Positions 16,506 through 25,830 are shown, numbered from the stretch's first letter. The stretch is DNA of 64,000 nt from Acidobacteriaceae bacterium (GCA_003134855.1 PLCS01000009.1:18327-82326); one strand, 5' to 3'. The notes: a model not told the origin generated them from the letters alone. Numbers and translations are program-made.

Positions 16506-16550
16506 CGCGCAGCGTGGCGAACAACGCTAACTCCGCTGACCCGTTCAGCC
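16506..16550. repeat. Short 9-mer array upstream of ackA
   Basis: The string GCGAACAACGCTAACTCCGC and following TGACCCG repeats the words of the 9-mer array at 11082-11126. The rest of 16315-16571 has a degenerate REP-like palindrome (16352-16380, CCAGGTCCC ... GAACTGGGA) and no gene. Confidence 0.5.
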
Positions 16551-16571
16551 CCAACCTCAGAGGATTAACGA

Positions 16572-17768
16572 ATGTCTTCTTTGCCCGTACTGGTTTTGAA
16601 CAGCGGTTCTTCTTCCATCAAGTTTTCCGTTTATGAAGCCGGCGACGGCCAGCGCGCCAAGCTCCACGAGGGCGCGGTGGACGGCATCGGCACCGATCTG
16701 GGCAAGTTCTGGATCAAGGACGCCGAAGGCAACAAGCTGGTGGATCAAACTCCGGCTCTGCCCACGCGCGCGATTGCCTTTAAGCTGGTGGCCGACGCGC
16801 TCCACTCCGGCGACTTTCCCGCGCCTGTGGCCATCGGCCATCGCATGGTCTGCGGCGGCCCAACAGTGCAGGAGAACCAGCTCATTACTCCTGAATTGAT
16901 TGACGAGATGGAGCTGTACACAGCCTTCGCGCCGCTGCACACGCCCATTGCATGTTACATCATGCGCGAGTCTCTGCGCCTCTTTCCCGATGTGCCCAAC
17001 TTCGTCTGCCTGGACTCGTACTTCCATCGCACCATGCCCGAGGTGGTCTCGCATATGCCCATCCCGGAGGAGTATTCGGCAATGGGCGTGCGCCGCTACG
17101 GCGCGCATGGAATCTCCTACGAATCCATCGTCTATCAGTTGCAGCCCAACGTGCCGAAGAAGCTGATCGTCGCGCACCTGGGCAACGGCGCCTCGATCAC
17201 TGCTATCCGCAACGGCGAGTGCCTGGACACATCGATGGGCCTCACGCCCACCGGCGGCATCATCAGCGGCACGCGAACAGGGGACATCGATCCCGGCGTG
17301 CTGCTATTCATTCTGCGCAAGATCGCCGAGACAGGCGTCACTGCCGCCGAGGCAGCCGACAAACTGGAGGCCGTGGCCAGCAAGAAGGCGGGCCTGCTGG
17401 GCGTGAGCGAGCTCTCGAACGATATGCGCGACCTGCGCGATGCCATCAAGGAAGGCAACGCCAAGGCGCGGTTGGCCGTGGACAAATTCACCTGGACCAT
17501 CGCCAAGTGGATTGGCAGCTATGTGGCGGAGCTGGACGGGCTGGATATGCTGGTCTTCACCGGCGGCATCGGCGAAAACGACATCAATGCCCGCGCCGAA
17601 ATCTGCGCGGGGCTGAGCGCCCTGGGCATCGTGCTTGATCCTCAGCGCAACAACGTTCGCGGCGAAGCCGTCATCTCCAGCGAGCACTCGCCTGTCACCG
17701 TGCGCGTGATTCCGCCGGCCGAGGATCTGATTATTGTGAACCACGTGGTAAGGCTGCTGGGGAAGTAA
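16572..17768 (+). CDS. ackA: Acetate kinase
   Basis: 398 residues, the usual length. Converts acetyl phosphate and ADP into acetate and ATP in the cytoplasm; with xfp it completes an ATP-yielding phosphoketolase route. The ASKHA-family motifs are LNSGSSSIKFSVY (9-21), AIGHRMVCGG around 88, HLGNGASI, SMGLTPTGGIISGTRTGDID and VFTGGIGEND near the C-terminus. ATG 16572 is preceded by GAGGATTAACG. No phosphotransacetylase gene is seen nearby. Confidence 0.96.
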   Translation: MSSLPVLVLNSGSSSIKFSVYEAGDGQRAKLHEGAVDGIGTDLGKFWIKDAEGNKLVDQTPALPTRAIAFKLVADALHSGDFPAPVAIGHRMVCGGPTVQENQLITPELIDEMELYTAFAPLHTPIACYIMRESLRLFPDVPNFVCLDSYFHRTMPEVVSHMPIPEEYSAMGVRRYGAHGISYESIVYQLQPNVPKKLIVAHLGNGASITAIRNGECLDTSMGLTPTGGIISGTRTGDIDPGVLLFILRKIAETGVTAAEAADKLEAVASKKAGLLGVSELSNDMRDLRDAIKEGNAKARLAVDKFTWTIAKWIGSYVAELDGLDMLVFTGGIGENDINARAEICAGLSALGIVLDPQRNNVRGEAVISSEHSPVTVRVIPPAEDLIIVNHVVRLLGK

Positions 17769-17854
17769 GTGCTCGCGCATAAAAAGCTGTACAAGCGGGC
17801 GGGCAGGCGTCGAAAGAAACGCTCTTCCTGAATCCAAAATGAGACATTATCAGC

Positions 17855-18130
17855 ATGGCGGTGAAGATGCCTCAATCTGAAGCGAATATATACTGCTTTC
17901 GCATCGGCGTTACCGGCCATCGCAGGTTGGACGATCCGGCGGCGGTGGAGGCGCTGGTGAAGAGGGCCATCGACGCCGAGGCCGGGAAGCTGTTCCCAGC
18001 GAAGTTGCAAAAGAACATCGAAGACGGCCGGCCGGCAGGGACGGCGCCGATCTCGTATTGCGTGGTGAGTCCGCTGGCGGAAGGAGCGGATCGCCCTGAT
18101 CCCTGGTCCCTGAAACTTGACCAACCATAG
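17855..18130 (+). pseudogene. Truncated SLOG-like domain gene
   Basis: 91 codons. The first ~80 read like the N-terminal half of a nucleotide-binding SLOG/Rossmann-like domain (RIGVTGHRRLDDPAAVEALV and later SPLAEGADR, a known motif pair). Immediately after GADR the frame runs into a TGATCCC/TGGTCCC heptamer repeat (18096-18112) and stops soon after. The rest of the domain is missing, so this looks like a gene cut by repeat insertion or deletion. Confidence 0.55.
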
Positions 18131-18892
18131 TCAGAAAAAAACGCCAAATCTTCGCCCTCAAACACCCCGGAGTCCCGCCATCCGGGAAGGTTTCAAATTT
18201 TTTGATGACGTCCTTGCAGCCATTCCAATAAAAGTGGACAGCTACAGCGCACCAGTGCAGGCAAAACCGGACAGCTACAGAGCACCACTTTCTCTGAAAC
18301 CGGTGACGTGTAGCTGTTCATTTCGGGGATAAACCGGCTGCATTTAGCTTCACACTTTTGAAAAATCGGTATCCTTGAGCGCACGGTTTCACGTTGATGA
18401 AGTGCGCGCGCCCGCTACGCGAGAGGGATCGGAGAGGAGGCAAGATCGTAGAGCGCAGCGTCCAGCTTCCGCGCGCCCCATCCATTCACGTTTTGCATCC
18501 AGAGATGAGCCATCAGATTTCCCCTCGTCTTGAATTGAATTGTGTGTTATTGAATGCGCGTGGGGAATAATCACTGGATCCCGCTGAATCCGCCGGCATT
18601 TTCTGTCTATCTAAAAAGCTGAAACCAGAAAAGTTAAGAACAGATGGATGAAATTGAATCATCTATCGCGAACACTTCCGGTCACCGGATCGGGATGCGG
18701 TGCGGAGAGGCCGTCGGCATTCCCTCGGGCGGTGAAGGCCCGCATGGAGGATGCTGCATTTACGGCGTCCTTCGGCTGCGCTCGGGGCCTGAAAAAGCGC
18801 GCCCATACAGCACGCAGGCTCCATCAGAGATTCCCTGGATGTGCTTTGAGGAGCATTCCGGGATCGGGTTTCGATCTATAATAAGGCATCAC
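18131..18892. other. Non-coding stretch with repeated GGACAGCTAC words
   Basis: At 18227-18322 the words GTGGACAGCTACAGCGCACC and CCGGACAGCTACAGAGCACC stand 35 bases apart in direct orientation, followed by an inverted GTAGCTGTTC. Multiple short terminal repeats of this kind occur at the ends of some insertion sequences (for example the IS21 family), so this may be an IS end remnant. The remainder holds only short frames without coding character. Confidence 0.4.
18877..18882 (+). promoter_or_regulatory. TATAAT -10 element just before the reductase gene
   Basis: A perfect TATAAT ends 10 bases before the ATG at 18893, which would give an mRNA with almost no 5-prime leader. No good -35 is found at 16-18 bases. 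Similar near-start -10 hexamers precede the genes at 32508, 54739 and 55752. Confidence 0.4.
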
Positions 18893-19996
18893 ATGAACAG
18901 CGAAGAGCTTATCCTTGTCACGGGCGCGACCGGCTTTCTTGGAGTGCAACTGGTCCGCGAGCTTTTGGCTCGCCAGCCGCAGGCCCGGCTGGCGCTGCTC
19001 ATCCGTGACAGAGCCGGGCAGCCGGGCCAGCAGCGGGCGGATCTGATCGTTCCACCAGCCGAGCGATCGCGGGTTCAGGTATACAGCGGCGATGTCGGCC
19101 AGCCCAACTGCGGCCTGGACGCCGCGGCTTACCAGCGCCTCAGCGCGGAGACGACCCGCGTGATTCACTCCGCCGCCACGGTGCGCTTCGATCACACTCT
19201 GGAGGAGGCTCGGCGCATCAACGTCGAGGGCACGCGCCGCATGATGGATTTCGCCGCAAAGATGCGCCAGCTACGTAGCCTTGCCTATGTCGGCACGGCA
19301 TATGTGGCCGGCGAGCGCGCGGAACTGGTGCGTGAAAGCGAACTCGACGTGGGGCAGAGCTATCGCAACACCTACGAACAGACCAAGGCCGAAGCGGAGG
19401 CGCTGGTGCGCTCGCGCCTGGGTTCGCTGCCCGGCGTGATCCTGCGCCCCAGCATCATTGTGGGCGATTCCCGCACCGGCGCGACCTCCAGCTTCAAGAT
19501 GATGTATTGGCCGCTGAAGATCTACGCGCGCCGGTTGTGGCGCACAGTTCCCGGCTATCCCGACGCCGTGCTGGACATTGTGCCGGTGGATTTCGTCGCT
19601 GCCTCGGTGGCGTGCCTACTCTTTGACGAGGCCGCTTTGGGCAGCACGGTCCACCTCTGCGCCGGACCGCGCGGCAGCGCAACCATCGAGCAGATTGCGC
19701 GGCGCGCGATGGAGTACTTCCACGCGCCGCAGCCGCGCTACGTCGATCCGAAGTTTTTCTTTGCCGCGATCAGGCCGCTGCTGTTTCTCGCCTTGTGGGG
19801 ACGCAAGCGCCGCGTGCTGCGCGATGGCCGCGCCTACCGCGACTACTTCACCATGCGCATGCAGTTTGACACCAGCAACGCCGAGCGGCTGCTCGGGCCG
19901 GCCGGAATCAGCCCGCCGCCGGTGCTGGATTACCTCGACCGCCTCTTTCATTATTGCGTGGCCAGCGACTGGGGCCGCAAGCCGGTTGTTGCCTAA
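18893..19996 (+). CDS. NAD(P)-dependent reductase of the SDR / thioester-reductase type
   Basis: 367 residues from ATG 18893; the frame opens earlier but only this start puts the dinucleotide-binding motif LVTGATGFLGVQLVREL at residues 8-24. The active-site pair Y-x-x-x-K is in TYEQTKAEAEALV, and GVILRPSIIVGDSRTG follows as in extended SDRs of the NAD_binding_4 (fatty acyl-CoA reductase, thioester reductase) group. Such enzymes reduce acyl thioesters to aldehydes or alcohols. It is followed by an acyl-CoA ligase on the same strand, which would supply the thioester. There is no carrier-protein gene nearby. Confidence 0.8.
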   Translation: MNSEELILVTGATGFLGVQLVRELLARQPQARLALLIRDRAGQPGQQRADLIVPPAERSRVQVYSGDVGQPNCGLDAAAYQRLSAETTRVIHSAATVRFDHTLEEARRINVEGTRRMMDFAAKMRQLRSLAYVGTAYVAGERAELVRESELDVGQSYRNTYEQTKAEAEALVRSRLGSLPGVILRPSIIVGDSRTGATSSFKMMYWPLKIYARRLWRTVPGYPDAVLDIVPVDFVAASVACLLFDEAALGSTVHLCAGPRGSATIEQIARRAMEYFHAPQPRYVDPKFFFAAIRPLLFLALWGRKRRVLRDGRAYRDYFTMRMQFDTSNAERLLGPAGISPPPVLDYLDRLFHYCVASDWGRKPVVA

Positions 19997-20029
19997 GGAA
20001 GCTCTGAACAGTTAATTCGCGAACAGGCA

Positions 20030-20110
20030 AACCCTCAGGGGCTAAAGCCCGAGTTCTTTTGCAGCACTTACGGCACGGCTGAAGCCGTGCCCTTTCAAAA
20101 CATCGACTCA
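20030..20110. repeat. Intergenic palindromic repeat before the acyl-CoA ligase
   Basis: Contains GGGGCTAAAGC and the palindrome GGCACGGCTGAAGCCGTGCC (20071-20090), the same combination found at 34373-34430 (GGGGCTAAAGCACAACG, then GGCACGACTGAAGTCGTGCC). A tandem copy of CATCGACTCAGTC follows at 20103-20134. Confidence 0.65.
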
Positions 20111-20143
20111 GTCTGAATACATCGACTCAGTCAAAGGTTGCCG

Positions 20144-21757
20144 ATGAACATCTTCCGCCGCTATCAATTCGCGCGAGACCGCAGCGTCACGGTGGCTAAT
20201 CTTGTCGATGAGCTGCTGCGGCGAAAAGGGGATTGCGAAGTCTCGATAGGAGATGAGGGAGCCTTTCATCTGGCCGAGCTGCACGCCGACATTTGCCGCC
20301 TTGATGCCTTTCTCCGCCGATCAATTGCTCTGAATCCCGGCCAGCCCGTCGCCGTCTATTGCACCAACAATCGGCGCTGCTTTCATTGGTTTCTCGGGAT
20401 CATCCGCGCGGGCGGAATCGCGGTTCCGCTGAACCCTCAGCTCTCTCTGAGCGAAGTGCGGCGCATCCTGGCCGAGAGCGGCACCGAGATCCTGGTGACC
20501 GACAAAGCGGTTTTTGAACGCAGCATCGGCAGCCTCTCCGCGCTCGATGTGCGTACCTGGATCCAAGCCGATGAGGAGGCGGAGACGCTGGAGGGATTTG
20601 CGCGCGTCCCCAGCAGTGATGCCGAGAGCGGGGCAGCGTTTCCGCCGGCCGCAATCGATCCCGCCGCCACCATTGCGGTCTTCCATACCTCCGGCACCAG
20701 CGGCTTTCCCAAAGGGGCGGCGCTGTCGAGCAATGCGCTGCTCGGAGCGCGCTCCTCTTCGGTGCTGGCGGGGGTGATTCTGGGGCCGCACGACCTGGCG
20801 CTGATCGCGCTGCCATGGTCCCATATCATGGCCGTCAGCATCGCGCTCTATGGCTTGATGGCGGGCATTCGCGGCTGCTTCCTGGATCGCTTCGACGTTG
20901 CGGGCGCGTTGGAACTGGTCGAGCGCCACGGCATCACCACCATCGTTGGCGTGCCCGCAATGTTCGCTCGGCTGGTGAATAGCAATCCTGAGCCCGCCCG
21001 GCTGAGGAGCGTGCGCGTGTGGCTCTCGGCCAGCGATCTCCTACCCATTGAAGTGCGGCAGCAACTGCGCAACTTCGGCGCACTGCTCCGGCTGCCGGGC
21101 GGCCGGCGCATTCCGCCTGTGCTGCTGAACGGCTACGGCATGGTGGAGCTGGGAGGCCTGGCGATGATGGGCATCGAGCTATCGTTCCTGCCGGGCAGCG
21201 GCGACCTGTGCTTTCCCTTGCCGCCGTTTCGCATCCGCGTAGCCGATGAAGACGGACGGCTGGTGCGCGCCGGAGTGACGGGCGAGTGCCAGATCCGCCG
21301 CCGCGGCCTCGCTCCACATTATTGGAAAGACAAAGGCAACGGCCAGGGCTTGCTGACCAGCGACGGCTGGCTGCGCACCGGCGACCTGGCTACGCGCAAC
21401 CGCCTCGGCCTGATCCGGCTGGCGGGGCGCATGAAGGATGTGATCAAATCCGGCGGCTACTCGGTTTATCTGCGCGAGCTGGACGAGGCTCTCCAGGCTC
21501 ATCCGGCGGTGGAACGCGCCGTCGCATTCGGCCTGCCGCACAAGGAGAAGGGCGAGATTCCCGCAGCCGCGGTCGAGCTGCGCGCAGACTCCAAAGTGAG
21601 CGAAAGCGAGTTGCTGGAATGGTGCCGCGGGAATCTTGCGGGCTACAAAGCGCCGCGCCTCATCTGGATTCTCGAATCCGGCGGCTTGCCGCGAAATGAC
21701 AACGGCAAGCTGCTGCGGCGGGCTCTGCGGGAGCGGTATTCGCAAGAGATGGATTGA
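20144..21757 (+). CDS. AMP-forming acyl-CoA synthetase / ligase
   Basis: 537 residues from ATG 20144 (a TTG two codons earlier is the alternative; AAAGG lies six bases before the ATG). Activates a carboxylic acid as acyl-adenylate and then thioester. ANL-family core motifs: FHTSGTSGFPKGAAL near residue 180, NGYGMVELGG near 330, WLRTGDL near 408, GRMKDVIKSGGYSVYLRELD near 428, and the C-terminal catalytic lysine in NDNGK near 520. The substrate is not evident. It forms a likely pair with the upstream reductase. Confidence 0.9.
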   Translation: MNIFRRYQFARDRSVTVANLVDELLRRKGDCEVSIGDEGAFHLAELHADICRLDAFLRRSIALNPGQPVAVYCTNNRRCFHWFLGIIRAGGIAVPLNPQLSLSEVRRILAESGTEILVTDKAVFERSIGSLSALDVRTWIQADEEAETLEGFARVPSSDAESGAAFPPAAIDPAATIAVFHTSGTSGFPKGAALSSNALLGARSSSVLAGVILGPHDLALIALPWSHIMAVSIALYGLMAGIRGCFLDRFDVAGALELVERHGITTIVGVPAMFARLVNSNPEPARLRSVRVWLSASDLLPIEVRQQLRNFGALLRLPGGRRIPPVLLNGYGMVELGGLAMMGIELSFLPGSGDLCFPLPPFRIRVADEDGRLVRAGVTGECQIRRRGLAPHYWKDKGNGQGLLTSDGWLRTGDLATRNRLGLIRLAGRMKDVIKSGGYSVYLRELDEALQAHPAVERAVAFGLPHKEKGEIPAAAVELRADSKVSESELLEWCRGNLAGYKAPRLIWILESGGLPRNDNGKLLRRALRERYSQEMD

Positions 21758-21773
21758 TGCGCCACGCAACGCC

Positions 21774-22802
21774 TCAATCGGCTGCCGCCATTGACTGCGC
21801 GGCGGCGGCCATCACCATCTCGCGGATGGAATCGATCACCAGGTCGGGCTGGTCGAGATGAATCCAATGCGCGCTGGCCGTTGCAATCACCTGTTGCACG
21901 CGGTTGCCGATGCGGCCAATTTGATCCTCAGTCAGCGGCGTTGATTTTCCCGGTGTCAGCACCCGCACGGGGATATTCTGGATCGGCTCCGCGTTGTGCA
22001 TCTCGCGGACGGTGTCGGGCACGGCCTCGACGTGGCGGCGCATTCCGGCGTAGTTGCCGGGCCGCGACCAATGGGCGGCAACGATGGGCCAGACCTCGCG
22101 CGGCATCTTGCCCACCTCGTCCTTGATGCGGTCGAGAACGTGCCGGCCGCCCTTGCCGGCGGTACTGGCCAACTGCTGAGCCGCGCGGCCAGAGCGCAGG
22201 AAGAGCGAAGTGACAGCCAGCCGGGCAAGTCCGACGCGCGCCGCCGGGATGGCGATACGGAAGAGCTTCCTGCCGCGGTCGATCTCGGATTGTTTGCCCG
22301 GGTCCAGCGGCGGCCACTCTTCGATTCTCATGGGGTCCACCAGCACAATGCTGCTCACTTCCTCCGGATAGTTGAGCGCAAAGCGGCGCATCACCAGCCC
22401 GCCAAAGGAATGCCCCACCAGAATGTAGGGCGGCTTGATGCCGGCTCCCTCCAACAATTGATGCAATTCGACGGCGATGTTGGCGGGCGTGCGCGCCGTG
22501 CGCGCCGGGCTGCTCCAGCCCAGTCCGCCGCGATCATAGGAGGCCGTCGATGCAAAGCGCGAGACCGCCTCCTGAATGTGAAACCAGTTCAGATTGGTGG
22601 CGGCAATCCCCGCTTCAAAGATCACGGTGGGTCCGCTCGATCCTTTTTCCACGAGGTAGAGCCTGCGCTTGCCTCCAATGTCGATCCAGCGGCCATCGCT
22701 GGTGTAGCGCCTGCGGTCGCTGCGCTCACCTTGCCACTGATACACAACTCCCGTTGTAACCAGAGCCGCAATCAACGCGAGAATGGAAAGAAGCAGGAAC
22801 AT
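21774..22802 (-). CDS. Membrane-anchored alpha/beta hydrolase
   Basis: 342 residues with an N-terminal hydrophobic anchor (2-20) and an alpha/beta-hydrolase fold: oxyanion region IFEAGIAATNLNW, nucleophile elbow GHSFGG with S132, and a late histidine in AHWIHLDQPDLVID. Members act on esters, amides or haloalkanes; the substrate is unknown. It is the last gene of a minus-strand operon, seven bases after the LolA-like gene, so it may act on the lipid or lipoprotein handled by the ABC system. Confidence 0.88.
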   Translation of the reverse strand: MFLLLSILALIAALVTTGVVYQWQGERSDRRRYTSDGRWIDIGGKRRLYLVEKGSSGPTVIFEAGIAATNLNWFHIQEAVSRFASTASYDRGGLGWSSPARTARTPANIAVELHQLLEGAGIKPPYILVGHSFGGLVMRRFALNYPEEVSSIVLVDPMRIEEWPPLDPGKQSEIDRGRKLFRIAIPAARVGLARLAVTSLFLRSGRAAQQLASTAGKGGRHVLDRIKDEVGKMPREVWPIVAAHWSRPGNYAGMRRHVEAVPDTVREMHNAEPIQNIPVRVLTPGKSTPLTEDQIGRIGNRVQQVIATASAHWIHLDQPDLVIDSIREMVMAAAAQSMAAAD

Positions 22803-22809
22803 AAAAAAC

Positions 22810-23601
22810 CTAGAAGTGCGTGAGCTGCGCGGGGCTGAAGTCCTTCAGGCCAAGGTTAGCGTGGGGCGCGCCGCGGTCGATAATCAGCAGCGTGGAACCG
22901 GCGTGGCCGCGCAGCTTCACCTCAACCTGGCTGGCCGACCATACGCCGCCGTTCTGGCGCAGTCCGAAGTAAGTAAACTCCTTCACCTCGCCGTCTTTCA
23001 GCGTCTTCTCCACATACACCGGAAATCCGATGGCGTGATCAAGCCAGCTTTTTACTTCGGCGTAGTGGCTCTTGTCGGCTGCTCCCGGCGAGCTCTTCAA
23101 CTGATCGCAATCGCGCGCGCCAAACTTCGCTGCACCGAGCGCGGTCTGGCCCGCCCAGAAGTACTGCGCTTCCAGAAAATCCTCGTAACTGAATTCGTTG
23201 CCGAACGGACCCTCGCTCCACTTGTCGAAGGGCAAAACTACGGCCGCCTTGTCGCCCGGATGCGCTACCAGAATCGTACTCCGCCCGCCGGGCCGCATCT
23301 CCAGCAGGATGTGGGCGGGGATGTGGCCGCTCAACAATGAATCAGAGCCCGTCTTTGAGGCTGTGCCAAGCTCCACATCCACTCGCAGCACGCCGGGAAA
23401 CCAGTGCGCCTTGATCTCGATGGGAAAGCTGATGCGCGCGCCGTTCACTTGCACTCGAACCATATGACCGCTGGCGCGATAATCCGCGGATTCGATCCGT
23501 GCGCGCGCCATGGTGAGCGCCATGGGCGCGGCTGCATCGGCGGCCATAGCCGCCATCGGCAGTAGCATCGTCGCGGCCAGCGCAGCCCATGCAACTCTCA
23601 T
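22810..23601 (-). CDS. LolA-like outer-membrane lipoprotein-sorting protein
   Basis: 263 residues with a signal peptide (cleavage near MAAMAAD). The core SYEDFLEAQYFWAGQT and the later FPVYVEKTLKDGEVKEFTYFG strings fit the LolA-like family (PF17131 type), periplasmic proteins with an incomplete beta barrel that binds acyl chains. The gene overlaps the end of the ATPase gene by four bases (ATGA), so it is translationally coupled to the ABC transporter, which is the common genomic setting of this family. Confidence 0.75.
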   Translation of the reverse strand: MRVAWAALAATMLLPMAAMAADAAAPMALTMARARIESADYRASGHMVRVQVNGARISFPIEIKAHWFPGVLRVDVELGTASKTGSDSLLSGHIPAHILLEMRPGGRSTILVAHPGDKAAVVLPFDKWSEGPFGNEFSYEDFLEAQYFWAGQTALGAAKFGARDCDQLKSSPGAADKSHYAEVKSWLDHAIGFPVYVEKTLKDGEVKEFTYFGLRQNGGVWSASQVEVKLRGHAGSTLLIIDRGAPHANLGLKDFSPAQLTHF

Positions 23602-24278
23602 GGCTCGATCCTTCCGTCGCGGATGCGAATCTGGCGCGCCGCCGAGTGCGCAATCGCGTTCTCGTGCGTCACCACAATCAGCGTCATCCCCCGCACCTTC
23701 TGAATCCCGGTCAGGATTTCCATGATGCGCGCCGAGTTGACGCTGTCCAGGTTTCCGGTCGGCTCATCGGCCAACAACAACTCCGGCTCGTTGGCCAGCG
23801 CGCGGGCAATCGCCACCCGCTGCCGCTCGCCCGCGGATAATTCATTGGGATATTGACGCAAGCGATGCTCCAGACCCATCTCGCGCAGCAGAGCCTCCGC
23901 GCGCTCGGCGCGATTGTGCGGCGTGGGGCTCAGGGCCAGCATCGGAACTTGAACATTTTCGAGAACGCGCAACGTGGGCAGCAGATGAAATGCCTGGAAG
24001 ATGAAGCCGACGCTTCTCGACCGATAGGTATCCAGATCAATCGCCGAGCCGAGTTTTTCATTTTTGAAAAGTACCTCGCCAGTGGTGGGCGTGTCGAGTC
24101 CGCCCAGCAGTTGCAGCAAGGTGGATTTGCCGCTGCCGCTGGCTCCGCTGATGGAAACGAAATCCCCCGCTGCGATGGCGAGATCGACGCCGCGCAGGGC
24201 TTCGATGCGTCCCTCGTCGTAGCTCTTGCGCAGGCCGCGCGCTTCCAGAATCGGCGCAGTCAGCATCGGCTCAGTCAT
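23598..24278 (-). CDS. ABC transporter ATP-binding protein (LolD/MacB type)
   Basis: 226 residues from ATG 24278, which overlaps the permease stop by eight bases; a longer frame is possible but less likely. Walker A GASGSGKST (45-53), Q-loop in FIFQAFHLLP, signature LSAGERQRVAIARAL (147 onward) and Walker B LLLADEP (167-173) are intact. This is the class that powers lipoprotein release or MacB-type efflux with FtsX-like permeases. Confidence 0.93.
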   Translation of the reverse strand: MTEPMLTAPILEARGLRKSYDEGRIEALRGVDLAIAAGDFVSISGASGSGKSTLLQLLGGLDTPTTGEVLFKNEKLGSAIDLDTYRSRSVGFIFQAFHLLPTLRVLENVQVPMLALSPTPHNRAERAEALLREMGLEHRLRQYPNELSAGERQRVAIARALANEPELLLADEPTGNLDSVNSARIMEILTGIQKVRGMTLIVVTHENAIAHSAARQIRIRDGRIEP

Positions 24279-25404
24279 GGCGGAGGGCCTCCACTGGGGA
24301 AAGATGGGCGGCGCGCCAGGCGGGGTAGGCTCCGGCGGCAAGCCCGGAGAGCACGGCTACGCCCAGCGCCTGGACCAGATAGAGCGGAGTCAGCGATGCG
24401 CTGACGATGCTGGCGGTTTGGGGCAGGCCCTCCAGCAGGCGCAGGATGCCCCATCCAAAGCCGATTCCGATGAATCCGCCGCCAACGCCGAGCGCCATCG
24501 CTTCGGTTTGAATGAGTAGTAGGATGCGCCAGCTCTTCCAGCCCAGCGCGCGCAGAATGCCGATCTCGCGCGTGCGCTCGAAGACCGACATGGCCATGGT
24601 GTTGGCGATGCCCAGAATGCCCATCAGCAGCGCAATGGACGAGGTGCCCCAGGCGATGGCCTGCGCCAGCGTCACGAACTGGTTATTGGCGGCGCGCTCG
24701 GCGGCCGGGGCGGCGTTCAGGCCGGGCAGGGCGGCTTCAATCAGCGCCTGGGCGCGCTTCAGATAATGCTCGCGCGATTCGCCGGCCGGAGTGGGACGCA
24801 GGCGCACATGAAAGCCGGAGACCTTCCCTTGCAGGCTGGAGATCTGCTGCAACTGATCGAGCGGCATGATCACCGCGGCGGCCTCCAGGCCGGTTCCGCC
24901 ATGATAGATTCCCGTGACGAGAAAGCCGGAGCCTTGCATCTCGACGGTTTCGCCCACCTTTTTGTTCAAGTTGCGCGCCAGCAGTTCGCCCAGGATGATC
25001 TCCGGCTTGCCATCATGAAAGCGCCCTCCCGAGGTGAAGGTAAGCGAATCGAATTCGTAGGAATCCGCCGGCCAGCCGAAGACGATGGCATTGATCTCAG
25101 GCGTGAGGTCCATGATGTTGTACATCATCGGCTCCGCCCTGTCGACGACGGGCACGGCGCGCAACCGGGGAGCGAGGCCCTCATCGACCGAGGTGTTGAG
25201 GAAGGTCTTCTCGACGACGTCGATGTCGGTGCCGCTACTGGTGTAAAGGCGCAGCCACTCCTGCTCAAAGGCGCGCGAGAAGCCGACCAGCGCGACAAAA
25301 GCGCCGATGGCCATGCCAATTCCGCACAGGGTGAGCGAGGTTCTCAGACGCCTGCGCCAGAGATTCTTCCAGGCAAATCCGATAAACGAGAGTTGAGCGG
25401 CCAT
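24271..25404 (-). CDS. ABC transporter permease of the FtsX/MacB type
   Basis: 377 residues: one N-terminal transmembrane helix (about 20-38), a large periplasmic domain, and three C-terminal helices, the standard MacB/LolC-E layout. The conserved FERTREIGILRALGWKSWRI motif precedes the third helix. It is the first gene of the operon permease - ATPase - LolA-like - hydrolase. A single permease gene implies a homodimer. The cargo is probably a lipid-linked molecule, by analogy. Confidence 0.9.
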   Translation of the reverse strand: MAAQLSFIGFAWKNLWRRRLRTSLTLCGIGMAIGAFVALVGFSRAFEQEWLRLYTSSGTDIDVVEKTFLNTSVDEGLAPRLRAVPVVDRAEPMMYNIMDLTPEINAIVFGWPADSYEFDSLTFTSGGRFHDGKPEIILGELLARNLNKKVGETVEMQGSGFLVTGIYHGGTGLEAAAVIMPLDQLQQISSLQGKVSGFHVRLRPTPAGESREHYLKRAQALIEAALPGLNAAPAAERAANNQFVTLAQAIAWGTSSIALLMGILGIANTMAMSVFERTREIGILRALGWKSWRILLLIQTEAMALGVGGGFIGIGFGWGILRLLEGLPQTASIVSASLTPLYLVQALGVAVLSGLAAGAYPAWRAAHLSPVEALRHD

Positions 25405-25488
25405 GAAGTTGGGTGAATCCTCTCATCTTCGGATTTGCGGCAGGCTGAATGCTAGTTTAATTAGCCGCAACCGCCGTGTCTATCGGTG

Positions 25489-25531
25489 GGGTCAGTTGTC
25501 AGTTCTCAGTTCTCAGTTGTCAGTTTTCAGT
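25489..25531. repeat. Heptameric tandem repeat CAGTTGT/CAGTTCT (about 6 copies)
   Basis: Units CAGTTGT, CAGTTCT, CAGTTCT, CAGTTGT, CAGTTTT; the reverse complement of the long array at 4043-4178. Confidence 0.88.
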
Positions 25532-25654
25532 GGATAAAACGCGCAAAAAAGGCTTTGCATATAAATAGAGATACTTTTGCGAAAATTTGGCCAGTAGTGG
25601 TGGTTGACGCGGGCGGTTTGTGGGGCCGGGAAGAGAAAAGCAGGTCCACTTCGG

Positions 25655-25830
25655 CTTCGCTCAGTGCAGGTTTTCGACTCCCTTCGCTGCGCTTCGGTCG
25701 CTCCCTATGAACAAAAGCATTTCGCAGCGCCCCTACGGGGCGCAATCCTTTGATGGGTGGGCATTCCCCGGGTTGCGCTGCGCTTTACCCGGGGCTATTT
25801 TCAATCACCCCTTCGGGGTGAATTTTGACG
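25655..25830. repeat. Cluster of palindromic repeats
   Basis: In order: TTCGACTCCCTTCGCTGCGC (25676), GCGCCCCTACGGGGCGC (25727-25743), CCCCGGGTTGCG ... TTACCCGGGG (25769-25796) and CACCCCTTCGGGGTG (25806-25820). Such multi-hairpin blocks are probably REP-like. The stretch 25405-25908 has no gene otherwise. Confidence 0.65.

Noticed and set aside
18389-18574. Small gene in the 18.1-18.9 kb gap
   Set aside because: No ribosome binding site, no conserved pattern, and the composition is that of non-coding repeat DNA.
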